Positions 8,199 to 16,330 of a stretch of DNA of 64,000 bases are shown here, piece after piece (positions within the stretch are counted from its first letter, which is position 1; each line of letters begins with the position of its first letter). Source of the stretch: JAHEEM01 sp036396795. GTDB taxonomy: Bacteria; Pseudomonadota; Gammaproteobacteria; Steroidobacterales; Rariloculaceae. Location: assembly GCA_036396795.1 (NCBI GenBank), contig DASWKF010000084.1:145372-209371 (forward strand). Reading direction: 5' to 3'. The notes beneath the pieces were generated by a model. That model saw nothing but the letters and a program-made list of their open reading frames with translations. It ran no database searches and was not told the DNA's origin. Both the position numbers and the translations under genes were made by a program.

Positions 8199-11075
8199 AT
8201 GAGCCAAGCCTACAAGAGCTACCAGCGCGAGACGGATCTCGGCACGCCGGAAGCGCTCTCGGAACAGCAAGTCACGCTGAGCATCGACGGCGTGAAGGTT
8301 TCAGTGCCCGCGGGCACGAGCGTCATGCGCGCCGCCGCGCTCGCGGGGATCAACGTTCCCAAGCTCTGCGCCACCGACAGCTTGAGCGCTTTCGGTTCAT
8401 GCAGGCTCTGCCTCGTCGAGATCGAGGGCGCCAAGGGCCTGCCGGCATCGTGCACGACGGAAGCTCGCGACGGCATGAACGTCACGACGCAGAACGACAG
8501 GCTCGCGACGATTCGGCGCAACGTCATGGAGCTCTATATCTCCGACCATCCGTTGGACTGCCTGACCTGCCCGACGAACGGGGATTGCGAGCTACAGGAC
8601 ATGGCGGGCGCCGTCGGACTGCGCGAGGTGCGTTACGGCTATGCCGGCGATAACCACCTCGACGCGAAAAAGGATACCAGCAATCCATATTTCACCTTCG
8701 ATCCGAGCAAGTGCATCGTTTGCTCGCGTTGCGTTCGTGCTTGCGAGGACATTCAGGGCACCTTCGCGCTGACGATCGACGGCCGAGGCTTCGCGTCGAA
8801 GGTCGCGGCGAGCCAGGACCAACCTTTCCTGGACTCCGAGTGCGTCTCCTGCGGCGCCTGTGTCCAGGCCTGTCCGACGGCCACGCTCACCGAGAACTCG
8901 CTGATCCAGATGGGTCAAGCCGAGCACTATGCGCTGACGACCTGCGGCTACTGCGGCGTCGGTTGCTCGTTCCGCGCCGAGATGAAGGGCGGGAAGGTGA
9001 TGCGCATGATCCCCGACAAGGACGGTAAGGCCAACCACGGGCATTCCTGTGTCAAGGGCCGGTTCGCATTCGGCTACGCGACTCATAAGGACCGCATCAC
9101 GACGCCGATGATCCGCGATTCCATCCACGATCCCTGGAAGGAGGTTTCCTGGGACGAAGCGTTGGAGTTCACGGCGCATAAGTTCAAAGCGATTCAACAG
9201 AAGTACGGTCGCGATTCCATAGGCGGTATCACCTCCTCGCGATGCACCAACGAGGAGACCTATCTCATCCAGAAGCTCGTGCGCGCCGGCTTCGGCAACA
9301 ACAACGTCGATACCTGCGCCAGGGTTTGCCATTCGCCCACGGGCTACGGCCTCAAGGCCACGCTCGGCGAGTCGGCCGGGACTCAGGCGTTCGACTCGGT
9401 CATGAAGAGCGACGTGATCATGGTCATCGGCGCCAATCCTACCGAGGCGCACCCCGTGTTCGCCTCGCAGATGAAGAGCCGGCTGCGACAGGGCGCCAAG
9501 CTCATCGTCGTCGACCCTCGCGCGATCGACCTCGTCAAGTCGCCGCACGTGAAGGCGGAGTATCACCTTCAGCTCAGGCCAGGAACCAACGTTGCGTTGA
9601 TCAATGCGCTTGCGCACACGGTGCTCGAGGAGGGGCTGGAGGCGACAGCCTTCATAGACAGCCGCTGTGAGAAAGATGCCTACGAGGATTGGCGCCGCTT
9701 CATTTTGGAGCCCGCCAACTCTCCGGAAGCCATGGAGCCCGTCAGCGGCGTGCCCGCTGAAACCGTGCGGGCGGCGGCGCGGCTGTTCGCGTCCGCGCCG
9801 AACGCCGCGATTTACTACGGCCTCGGCGTATCGGAGCACAGCCAGGGCTCGACGATGGTCATGGGCATTGCGAATTTGGCGATGGCGACGGGCAATCTCG
9901 GCCGCGAAGGCGTCGGCGTGAATCCGCTGCGCGGTCAGAATAATGTGCAAGGCTCCTGCGACATGGGGTCGTTCCCGCACGAGCTGCCCGGATACCGCCA
10001 TATCTCCGATGCGTCCGTCAGATCACTGTTCGAGCAGGAATGGGGCGTCCGGCTGCTACCCGACCCCGGATTGCGCATTCCGAACATGTTCGACGCGGCC
10101 GTCGCGGGTGAATTCAAGGGCCTCTACGTGCAGGGCGAGGACGTCGCGCAGTCCGACCCCGATACCCACCATGTGACGGCCGCGCTGAGCGCGCTCGAGT
10201 GCATGGTCGTGCAGGATCTGTTCCTCAACGAGACAGCCAAATTCGCGCACGTGTTCCTGCCCGGTTCGTCTTTCCTGGAGAAAAACGGCACGTTCACGAA
10301 TGCCGAGAGGCGCATCTCTCCCGTGCGCAAGGTCATGGAGCCGCTGGCGGGTTATGAGGATTGGGAAGTCACGCAAGCGCTCTCCAACGCGATGGGCTAC
10401 CCGATGAGCTACGGCCATCCGAGCGAGATCATGGACGAGATCGCGCGTCTGACGCCGACCTTCAAAGGCGTGAGCTACGAAAAGCTCGATCGCCTCGGCA
10501 GCATCCAGTGGCCTTGCACCGAGATCGCCGTGGAGGGCACGCCGACGATGCATATCGACGAGTTCGTCAGGGGCAAGGGGCTCTTCAGGCTGACGCCCTT
10601 CGTGGCAACCGACGAGCGCACGACCCAGAAGTATCCGCTGCTGCTGACGACCGGAAGAATATTGAGCCAGTACAACGTCGGCGCCCAGACACGCCGCACG
10701 GAGAATCTGCGTTGGCACGACGAGGACGTGCTCGAGATCCATCCGCACGACGCCGAGCAGCGCGGGATCGTCGAGGGCGACTGGGTCGGCTTGAAGAGCC
10801 GCGCCGGAGAGACGGTGCTCAGAGCCACGGTGGTCGAGCGCGTACAGCCCGGGGTCGTTTATACGACTTTCCACCATCCGGAGTCGGGCGCCAACGTCGT
10901 CACCACGGACAACTCCGACTGGGCGACCAATTGTCCGGAATATAAGGTCACGGCCGTGCAGGTCGCAAAGGTCACGCAACTTTCGAAGTGGCAGAAGGAG
11001 TTCGAGGAATTCACCGAAGAACAGCTCGAGCTGTTGCGCAAGGCGAGGGTCCGAGGCGAAGAGGTCGTCACCTAG
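8199..11075 (+). CDS. fdsA: NAD-dependent formate dehydrogenase, catalytic alpha subunit (Mo/W-bisMGD)
   Basis: This 958-residue subunit oxidises formate to CO2 at a molybdenum or tungsten bis-MGD centre. Order of domains: a NuoG-like N-terminus with a [2Fe-2S] ferredoxin domain (CRLCLVEIEG), a His/Cys 4Fe-4S site (DHPLDCLTCPTNGDC), two 4Fe-4S motifs (CIVCSRCVRAC and CVSCGACVQAC), then the molybdopterin oxidoreductase domain with its own 4Fe-4S cluster (CGYCGVGC). The metal ligand is a cysteine in VCHSPTGYG (residue 377), encoded by TGC, so this is not a selenoenzyme. The ATG at 8199 has GGAG seven bases upstream and gives the usual FdsA length; a TTG 24 bases upstream is less likely. The enzyme probably depends on FdhD (12.5 kb) for sulfuration. 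Confidence 0.95.
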   Translation: MSQAYKSYQRETDLGTPEALSEQQVTLSIDGVKVSVPAGTSVMRAAALAGINVPKLCATDSLSAFGSCRLCLVEIEGAKGLPASCTTEARDGMNVTTQNDRLATIRRNVMELYISDHPLDCLTCPTNGDCELQDMAGAVGLREVRYGYAGDNHLDAKKDTSNPYFTFDPSKCIVCSRCVRACEDIQGTFALTIDGRGFASKVAASQDQPFLDSECVSCGACVQACPTATLTENSLIQMGQAEHYALTTCGYCGVGCSFRAEMKGGKVMRMIPDKDGKANHGHSCVKGRFAFGYATHKDRITTPMIRDSIHDPWKEVSWDEALEFTAHKFKAIQQKYGRDSIGGITSSRCTNEETYLIQKLVRAGFGNNNVDTCARVCHSPTGYGLKATLGESAGTQAFDSVMKSDVIMVIGANPTEAHPVFASQMKSRLRQGAKLIVVDPRAIDLVKSPHVKAEYHLQLRPGTNVALINALAHTVLEEGLEATAFIDSRCEKDAYEDWRRFILEPANSPEAMEPVSGVPAETVRAAARLFASAPNAAIYYGLGVSEHSQGSTMVMGIANLAMATGNLGREGVGVNPLRGQNNVQGSCDMGSFPHELPGYRHISDASVRSLFEQEWGVRLLPDPGLRIPNMFDAAVAGEFKGLYVQGEDVAQSDPDTHHVTAALSALECMVVQDLFLNETAKFAHVFLPGSSFLEKNGTFTNAERRISPVRKVMEPLAGYEDWEVTQALSNAMGYPMSYGHPSEIMDEIARLTPTFKGVSYEKLDRLGSIQWPCTEIAVEGTPTMHIDEFVRGKGLFRLTPFVATDERTTQKYPLLLTTGRILSQYNVGAQTRRTENLRWHDEDVLEIHPHDAEQRGIVEGDWVGLKSRAGETVLRATVVERVQPGVVYTTFHHPESGANVVTTDNSDWATNCPEYKVTAVQVAKVTQLSKWQKEFEEFTEEQLELLRKARVRGEEVVT

Positions 11076-11081
11076 AGGCCC

Positions 11082-11312
11082 ATGGACGTCGACAAGCTCG
11101 TGAGGATGGCCAATCAGATTGCGGCCAACTTGGATTGCGGCCCGAACGAAGCGCAGGCCGTGGCCATGGCGGCCGACCACATCCGGCGCTTCTGGTCGCC
11201 GCTGATGCGCCGACAAATCATCGAGCGCTGGCGGCAACGACCGACGGAATTTTCGGCCCGGGCATCGCAGGCCGTCGCCGCCGTCGCCGAGCAGCAAGCC
11301 GTGGCGAGCTAG
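11082..11312 (+). CDS. fdsD: Formate dehydrogenase delta subunit
   Basis: A 76-residue protein matching the small FdsD/FdhD-delta family found after fdsA in soluble NAD-dependent formate dehydrogenases. It opens MDVDKLVRMANQIAANL and contains the family-typical DHIRRFWSPLMRRQI segment. It carries no cofactor motif; in characterised complexes the subunit is needed for stability or assembly of the catalytic subunit. The gene begins six bases after the fdsA stop, so it is part of the same operon, and is followed 20 bases later by the lactate-dehydrogenase-like gene. Confidence 0.88.
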   Translation: MDVDKLVRMANQIAANLDCGPNEAQAVAMAADHIRRFWSPLMRRQIIERWRQRPTEFSARASQAVAAVAEQQAVAS

Positions 11313-11332
11313 GAGGCCCGGGGCAAATCTCG

Positions 11333-12484
11333 ATGGCGAGAGCACTCAAGCGCTGCTACAACATCGCGCGACTGCGCGAACGGGCGAAGAAGCGCTTGCC
11401 GGCTCCGATGTTTCACTACATCGATGGGGCCGCCGGCGACGAGTGGACGATGCGGCAGAATACCTCCGCATTCGATCGCTGGGAGCTCGTGCCCCGGTTC
11501 CTGGTCGACGTCAGCGAGATCGACATGTCGACGACGGTGTTCGGTCAAAAGATCGGCCTGCCGTTCTTCTGTGCTCCTACCGCGATGTCACGGCTGTTCC
11601 ACCATCACGGCGAGGCGGCGGTCGCGCGCGCGGCGTCGAGAGCCGGGACCCTATACTCACTGTCGTCGATATCCACGGCGAGCATCGAGGAGGCCGCCGA
11701 GGCGGCGGCCGGGCCGAAGCTGTTCCAGATCTACGTCTTCAAAGATCGCGGCCTGAACAGGGAATTCATTCGGCGCTGCAAAGATGCCGGATATGCTGCC
11801 CTGGCGCTGACCGTGGATGTCCCTGTCGCTGGAAATCGCGAGCGGGACCTCGTCACAGGAATGACCATACCGCCGAAGCTGACGCTCGCGAGTCTGCTCG
11901 ACTTCGCCATGCATCCTCGCTGGGTCTGGAATTACTTCACGAGCCCGCCCATAGAGCTTGCGAACGTGCGCGACAGAATCCGAGGCGGTGTCACGACGCT
12001 CGTGAGCTTCTTCAACGAGCAGCTCGATCGCACGGTGACCTGGGACGATGCGGCTTGGATGATCGAGGAGTGGGGCGGGCCTTTTGCGATAAAGGGCATC
12101 CTGTCGGTCGAGGACGCCAGACGCGCGGCGGGGGTCGGCGCGTCCGCGGTGATGATCTCGAACCACGGCGGCCGCCAGCTCGATACCTCGCCGGCGCCGA
12201 TCGAAGTGCTCCCCGAGATCGCCGACGCCGTAGGTAATCGTCTCGAGATCATTCTAGAAGGCGGGGTTCGGCGCGGTGTGCACGTGCTCAAGGCACTGGC
12301 TTTGGGTGCCACGGCCTGCTCTTTCGGCCGGCCTTACCTGTGGGGACTCGGTGCGGGCGGCGAGGCGGGTGTCGACCAGGCGCTGGCCATCCTGCGGGCC
12401 GACGTCGAGCGCGACATGAGAATATTGGGCTGCCGCAACGTGCGCGAGGTCGACTCCGCGCGCATTCGCAAGGTCGGAGCGTGA
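11333..12484 (+). CDS. lldD: FMN-dependent alpha-hydroxy-acid dehydrogenase (L-lactate dehydrogenase type)
   Basis: The 383-residue TIM-barrel flavoprotein belongs to the LldD/glycolate oxidase/mandelate dehydrogenase family, which oxidises (S)-2-hydroxy acids and passes electrons to quinone or another acceptor. Visible motifs are FHYIDGAAGDEWT at the N-terminus, the FMN-binding APTAMSRL region, LTVDVPVAGNRERD, and the active-site SNHGGRQLD (about residue 280) with the catalytic His and substrate-binding Arg. I cannot tell lactate from glycolate or another 2-hydroxy acid by eye. ATG at 11333 starts 20 bases after fdsD, and the stop overlaps the GTG of fdhD (GTGA), placing it inside the formate dehydrogenase operon, an unusual position. 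Confidence 0.85.
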   Translation: MARALKRCYNIARLRERAKKRLPAPMFHYIDGAAGDEWTMRQNTSAFDRWELVPRFLVDVSEIDMSTTVFGQKIGLPFFCAPTAMSRLFHHHGEAAVARAASRAGTLYSLSSISTASIEEAAEAAAGPKLFQIYVFKDRGLNREFIRRCKDAGYAALALTVDVPVAGNRERDLVTGMTIPPKLTLASLLDFAMHPRWVWNYFTSPPIELANVRDRIRGGVTTLVSFFNEQLDRTVTWDDAAWMIEEWGGPFAIKGILSVEDARRAAGVGASAVMISNHGGRQLDTSPAPIEVLPEIADAVGNRLEIILEGGVRRGVHVLKALALGATACSFGRPYLWGLGAGGEAGVDQALAILRADVERDMRILGCRNVREVDSARIRKVGA

Positions 12485-13344
12485 AGACCGGCGCCTCCGG
12501 CTTTTCCCCGGGAATTCGGCGCTTCGACATCGAGCGCGTCGCCGCCCTCGGCAAGCACGAGGTCAACGATGCCGTCGCGGCCGAGGAGCCGCTGGAGATT
12601 CGCTTGGCATACTCCCGGCCGGACGGTGGCCGCGCCGAGCAGAGTATCTCGGTGACGATGCGCACGCCGGGCAACGACGAGGAGCTCGCCGCCGGTTTCC
12701 TGTTCACCGAGGGCATCGTCGCCGCGGCAAAGGACATCCGCTTTGTCGGTCCTTGCGGGCCGCCGGCGGCAAACGGGCTGATCAACGTGGTTCGCGTCGA
12801 GCTTGCCGACGACGTCGGCGTCGATCTGAAGCGCTTGGAGAGGCATTTCTACACCTCCTCGAGCTGCGGGGTGTGCGGCAAGTCCTCGTTGGATGCGGTC
12901 GCCGTGCAAGGTCGGTACGACATCGAATCGGCGGCGATGCGGTGCTCCGCCGAGCGGCTGGGGCGGCTTCCCGACGCCTTGAGAACCGGGCAGGCGACTT
13001 TCGCAGCGACCGGAGGCCTGCACGCGTCCGGGCTGTTCGACGAGCGCTGCGAGGTCTCGGTGACCAAGGAAGACGTCGGCAGGCACAACGCCTTGGACAA
13101 ATTGATCGGCAACGCGCTCATGGACGACCGCATCCCTCTGAGCCGTTTCGGCGTCGTCGTCAGCGGCCGCGCGAGCTTCGAGCTCCTGCAAAAGGCCATG
13201 ATGGCGGGGATCCCGATGCTCGCGGCGGTCGGTGCGCCTTCGTCGCTGGCGATCGAGCTCGCGCAGCGCTTCGGTATCACTCTGATCGGTTTCCTGAAGC
13301 CGGAACAGTTCAATATCTACTCAAGACCCGATCGAGTCGTCTGA
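12481..13344 (+). CDS. fdhD: Formate dehydrogenase sulfurtransferase / accessory protein FdhD
   Basis: FdhD transfers sulfur from cysteine desulfurase to the bis-MGD cofactor, a step required for formate dehydrogenase activity. This 287-residue protein has the diagnostic cysteine motif SSSCGVCGK (about residues 125-133), the ELAAGFLFTEGI segment near residue 80 and the C-terminal GRASFELLQKAMMAGIP stretch. Start is GTG at 12481, overlapping the TGA of the preceding dehydrogenase gene by four bases, so translation is coupled. Location directly downstream of fdsGBAD explains its role. Confidence 0.93.
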   Translation: MKTGASGFSPGIRRFDIERVAALGKHEVNDAVAAEEPLEIRLAYSRPDGGRAEQSISVTMRTPGNDEELAAGFLFTEGIVAAAKDIRFVGPCGPPAANGLINVVRVELADDVGVDLKRLERHFYTSSSCGVCGKSSLDAVAVQGRYDIESAAMRCSAERLGRLPDALRTGQATFAATGGLHASGLFDERCEVSVTKEDVGRHNALDKLIGNALMDDRIPLSRFGVVVSGRASFELLQKAMMAGIPMLAAVGAPSSLAIELAQRFGITLIGFLKPEQFNIYSRPDRVV

Positions 13345-13376
13345 CGCGCGGATGCGCGCTGTTGCAGGTCACTAGC

Positions 13377-14648
13377 ATGCGTTGGTCAAGCTTCGGGATG
13401 CGATTCACTCGAAGCACGGGAGCGCTGGAGCTCATGGAGGACTTGGGCGAGGCGATCGCCGAGGATTCGGCGTCACTGTTTCTGGGCGGCGGAAATCCGG
13501 CAAAGATACCCGAAGTGCAGCGGCGCCTCCGGGCGCGCCTCGCCGAAATCTCCACCGATCATGAGCTCAGCGATCGGCTCGTGGGCAATTATGCGCACCC
13601 CAAGGGTGAGATCAGGTTCCGGCAGTCTCTCGCCCGCCTGCTGCATCGCGAGTACGGATGGGATATCAGCGCCGACAACGTCGCCTTGACGGCGGGCAGC
13701 CAGTCGGGCTTCTTCTCGCTGTTCAACCTCCTTGCCGGTGAGTTTCCGGACGGCAGCCAAAAGCGGATTCTCCTGCCCTTGATACCGGAATATATCGGCT
13801 ACGCAGATGTCGGCATGAGAGATGATTTTTTCGCTTCGAAACGTCCGCTGATCGAGGAATTGCCGGATGGTTTCTTCAAGTACCATATCGATCTCGGCGC
13901 GCTGCACGTCACCGGGAGCATCGGCGCGATTTGCGTGTCACGTCCCACGAACCCGACGGGAAACGTCATCACGGACGGCGAGCTCACGGCCTTGGACGAG
14001 ACGGCCAGGACGGCGGGAGTTCCGCTCATCGTCGACAGCGCTTACGGCCCGCCGTTTCCGGCCATCTGCTTCGTCGACTCCAAACCGCTGTGGAACGACA
14101 ACGTAATCCTTTGCATGAGCCTGTCGAAGCTCGGAATTCCTGGAGTGCGTACGGGCGTGGTCGTCGCCAGCGAGGAGGTCGTCGAGGCGCTCATGCGCAT
14201 GACGGCGGTCATGAGCCTCGCCGTCGGCAGCGTCGGTCCGGTGCTCGTCGAGGATCTGGTCGAAAGCGGCGAGGTGCTCGCATGGAGCCGGCAGCTCATC
14301 GCGCCGTACTATCGGCAGAAGGCCCAACAGGCCTGCGGCCTGCTCAAACGCGCGCTCGAGGGATTGCCGTTCAGGATCCACGTGCCCGAGGGCGCCTTTT
14401 TCCTCTGGCTGTGGTTGCCGGAGCTGCCTATCACGAGCGCTGAGCTCTACGAGAGGCTCAAGCACAAAGGAGTAATCGTGCTTTCCGGACACCACTTTTT
14501 CCCGGGTCTCTCCGAGGAGTGGCCTCACCGGCATCAGTGTCTGCGAATTTCGTTTGCTCAAGACGCCGCCGTCGTCGAGCAGGCCATGATCATGATCGGC
14601 GCGGAGCTCAGAAGCCTCCACCGTGCGGCCGAGAGGCTCAGCGTTTGA
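13377..14648 (+). CDS. avtA: Valine--pyruvate aminotransferase
   Basis: A fold-type I PLP aminotransferase of 423 residues, strongly resembling E. coli AvtA along its whole length: FLGGGNPAKIPEVQ, LTAGSQSGFFSLFNLLAG, LPLIPEYIGYADVG, SRPTNPTGNVITD, DSAYGPPFP and the PLP-lysine segment CMSLSKLGIPGVRTG. It transfers the amino group between alanine and 2-oxoisovalerate (valine/pyruvate). It starts 32 bases after fdhD on the same strand, and its last 11 bases overlap the convergent end of etfA. A role in the formate dehydrogenase operon is not obvious; adjacency may be only positional. Confidence 0.9.
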   Translation: MRWSSFGMRFTRSTGALELMEDLGEAIAEDSASLFLGGGNPAKIPEVQRRLRARLAEISTDHELSDRLVGNYAHPKGEIRFRQSLARLLHREYGWDISADNVALTAGSQSGFFSLFNLLAGEFPDGSQKRILLPLIPEYIGYADVGMRDDFFASKRPLIEELPDGFFKYHIDLGALHVTGSIGAICVSRPTNPTGNVITDGELTALDETARTAGVPLIVDSAYGPPFPAICFVDSKPLWNDNVILCMSLSKLGIPGVRTGVVVASEEVVEALMRMTAVMSLAVGSVGPVLVEDLVESGEVLAWSRQLIAPYYRQKAQQACGLLKRALEGLPFRIHVPEGAFFLWLWLPELPITSAELYERLKHKGVIVLSGHHFFPGLSEEWPHRHQCLRISFAQDAAVVEQAMIMIGAELRSLHRAAERLSV

Positions 14649-15582
14649 GCGCCTCGGCAAGCTCGGGTAGCGCCAGGAATAGATCGGCGACGAGCCCGAT
14701 ATCGGCCACGTCGAAAATCGGCGCCTCTTCGTCCTTGTTGATCGCGACGATCGTGCCCGCATCCTTGATGCCGGTCAGGTGCTGGATTGCGCCGGATATG
14801 CCGACGGCGATGTAGAGCTGCGGCGCGATGATCTTGCCCGTCTGACCGACCTGCATATCGTTGGGCACGTAGCCCGCGTCGACGGCAGCCCGCGAAGCGC
14901 CGACGCCGGCGCCGAGCAGATCGGCGATCGCGTACAGCAGATCGAAATTTTCGGCGCTGCCGAGCCCACGGCCGCCGGAGACGACTTTGGCTGCCGTCTG
15001 CAGGTCCGGGCGACTCGAATCGACGTCGCGCTTGAGCTCTATGAAGCGCGTGTGGCCGGGCAGCTCGACGTCGAGGCTGAGTGTATCGATGTCCGCTCGT
15101 CCTCCGGATTCCGCCGCTTCGTAGGAGGCCGTGCGCACGGTCGCCACGAGAGGCCGATCGGGGTCGGATTCGACGCTGAGGATGACGTTGCCCGCGTAGA
15201 TCGGCCGTCTGAAGCGATGAGGCGTTTCCACGGCCATGATGTCGCTGAGCTGGCCAACGTCGAGCAACGCCGCGACTCGCGGCATGACATCCTTGCCGAA
15301 GGTCGTCGACGGGCCGAGCACATGACTGTAGTCGGCGGCCAGCGCGGCGATCTGCGGGGCGAGGATTGCGGCCAGCGGCCGGGCGTTCTCCGGCCGCTCG
15401 ACCAGCAACACCTTCGCCACGCCGGCGATCTCGGCTGCTTGCGCGGCGATCTTGCGGCCAGCGCCCGCGAAGACCGCGATATCGCAGTTTTCGGCGATGC
15501 TCGTCGCGCAGCTGACGCAGCGCGCGGTGCTCGCGTTGAGCGTGCGGCCGTCGTGCTCCGCGACCACCAGGCATCTAGGCAT
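14638..15582 (-). CDS. etfA: Electron transfer flavoprotein, alpha subunit
   Basis: The 314-residue FAD-binding subunit of ETF, which accepts electrons from acyl-CoA and other dehydrogenases and hands them to ETF-quinone oxidoreductase. The C-terminal FAD domain is intact: VVSGGRGLGSAENF, GASRAAVDAGYVPNDMQVG, GKIIAPQLYIAVGISGAIQH and VAINKDEEAPIFDVAD. The gene follows etfB with an 8-base overlap. No acyl-CoA dehydrogenase or ETF-QO lies in the window, so the partner is elsewhere. Confidence 0.95.
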   Translation of the reverse strand: MPRCLVVAEHDGRTLNASTARCVSCATSIAENCDIAVFAGAGRKIAAQAAEIAGVAKVLLVERPENARPLAAILAPQIAALAADYSHVLGPSTTFGKDVMPRVAALLDVGQLSDIMAVETPHRFRRPIYAGNVILSVESDPDRPLVATVRTASYEAAESGGRADIDTLSLDVELPGHTRFIELKRDVDSSRPDLQTAAKVVSGGRGLGSAENFDLLYAIADLLGAGVGASRAAVDAGYVPNDMQVGQTGKIIAPQLYIAVGISGAIQHLTGIKDAGTIVAINKDEEAPIFDVADIGLVADLFLALPELAEALKR

Positions 15583-16330
15583 CGATCAATCCTCGAGTCT
15601 TGAGCGCGTCCACGAGCTCGGTCACGCTGCCGACTCGTATTCCACGCCGGCGCTCCGGCGGCGGCTGCGTCGCGAGCACGCTGAACTGCTTGCGCACGTC
15701 TATCGCAAGGTCCTCGATCGCGAGCATCTCGAGCGGTTTTTTCTTCGCCTTCATGATATCCGGCAACTTGACGTAGCGAGGCTGGTTCAAGCGCAAGTCG
15801 CTGCTGACGACCGCCGGTAGATCTACCTGGATCTCTTCGAGGCCGGCGTCGACCTCCCTGACGACCGTCGCTTGCCGGCCGTGAATCTCGAGCTTCGATG
15901 CGAAAGTGGCCTGCGGGCGGCCCCAGAGTGCAGCCAGCATCTGCCCGGTTTGATTGTTGTCGTCGTCGATTGCTTGTTTTCCGAGGAGAACGAGATCCGG
16001 GCTCTCGCGCCCGATCAACGCCAGCAGCACGCGCGCGATCGCGAGAGGCTCGAGGCTATCGGCGGTTTCGACGAGGATTGCGCGGTCCGCACCCATCGCC
16101 AAGCCCGTGCGCAGTTGCTGCTGACAGTCCTGTGTGCCGATACTGACGACGACGACCTCCCCGGCTTCTCCACGTTCCTTGATGCGCAGAGCTTCCTCGA
16201 GCGCGATCTCGTCGAAGGGATTAATGCTCATCTTGACGCCGTCCAGCACCACGCCGGATCCATCCGGTTTGATACGCACGCGGACGCTGAAGTCGACGAC
16301 GCGTTTCAAGCACACCACTATTCGCTGCAC
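15575..16330 (-). CDS. etfB: Electron transfer flavoprotein, beta subunit
   Basis: The 251-residue AMP-binding beta subunit of ETF. It begins MQRIVVCLKRVVDFSVRVR with the family's KxxxD start, contains NPFDEIALEEALRIKERG, the ADRAILVE strand, the GKQAIDDDNNQTGQMLA adenine-binding region and the recognition-loop area around VSSDLRLNQPRYVKLPDIMKAKKK. It overlaps etfA downstream by 8 bases and the folK-folP fusion upstream by 13 bases, so all three genes are likely on one transcript reading leftward from about 17.7 kb. Confidence 0.95.
   Translation of the reverse strand: MQRIVVCLKRVVDFSVRVRIKPDGSGVVLDGVKMSINPFDEIALEEALRIKERGEAGEVVVVSIGTQDCQQQLRTGLAMGADRAILVETADSLEPLAIARVLLALIGRESPDLVLLGKQAIDDDNNQTGQMLAALWGRPQATFASKLEIHGRQATVVREVDAGLEEIQVDLPAVVSSDLRLNQPRYVKLPDIMKAKKKPLEMLAIEDLAIDVRKQFSVLATQPPPERRRGIRVGSVTELVDALKTRGLIDA

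Noticed and set aside
8199..11075. Selenocysteine in the formate dehydrogenase
   Set aside because: The metal ligand codon is TGC (cysteine), and no in-frame TGA occurs.
6981..11345. Long minus-strand frames opposite fdsB and fdsA
   Set aside because: High-GC antisense artefacts; the plus-strand proteins carry all cluster and cofactor motifs.
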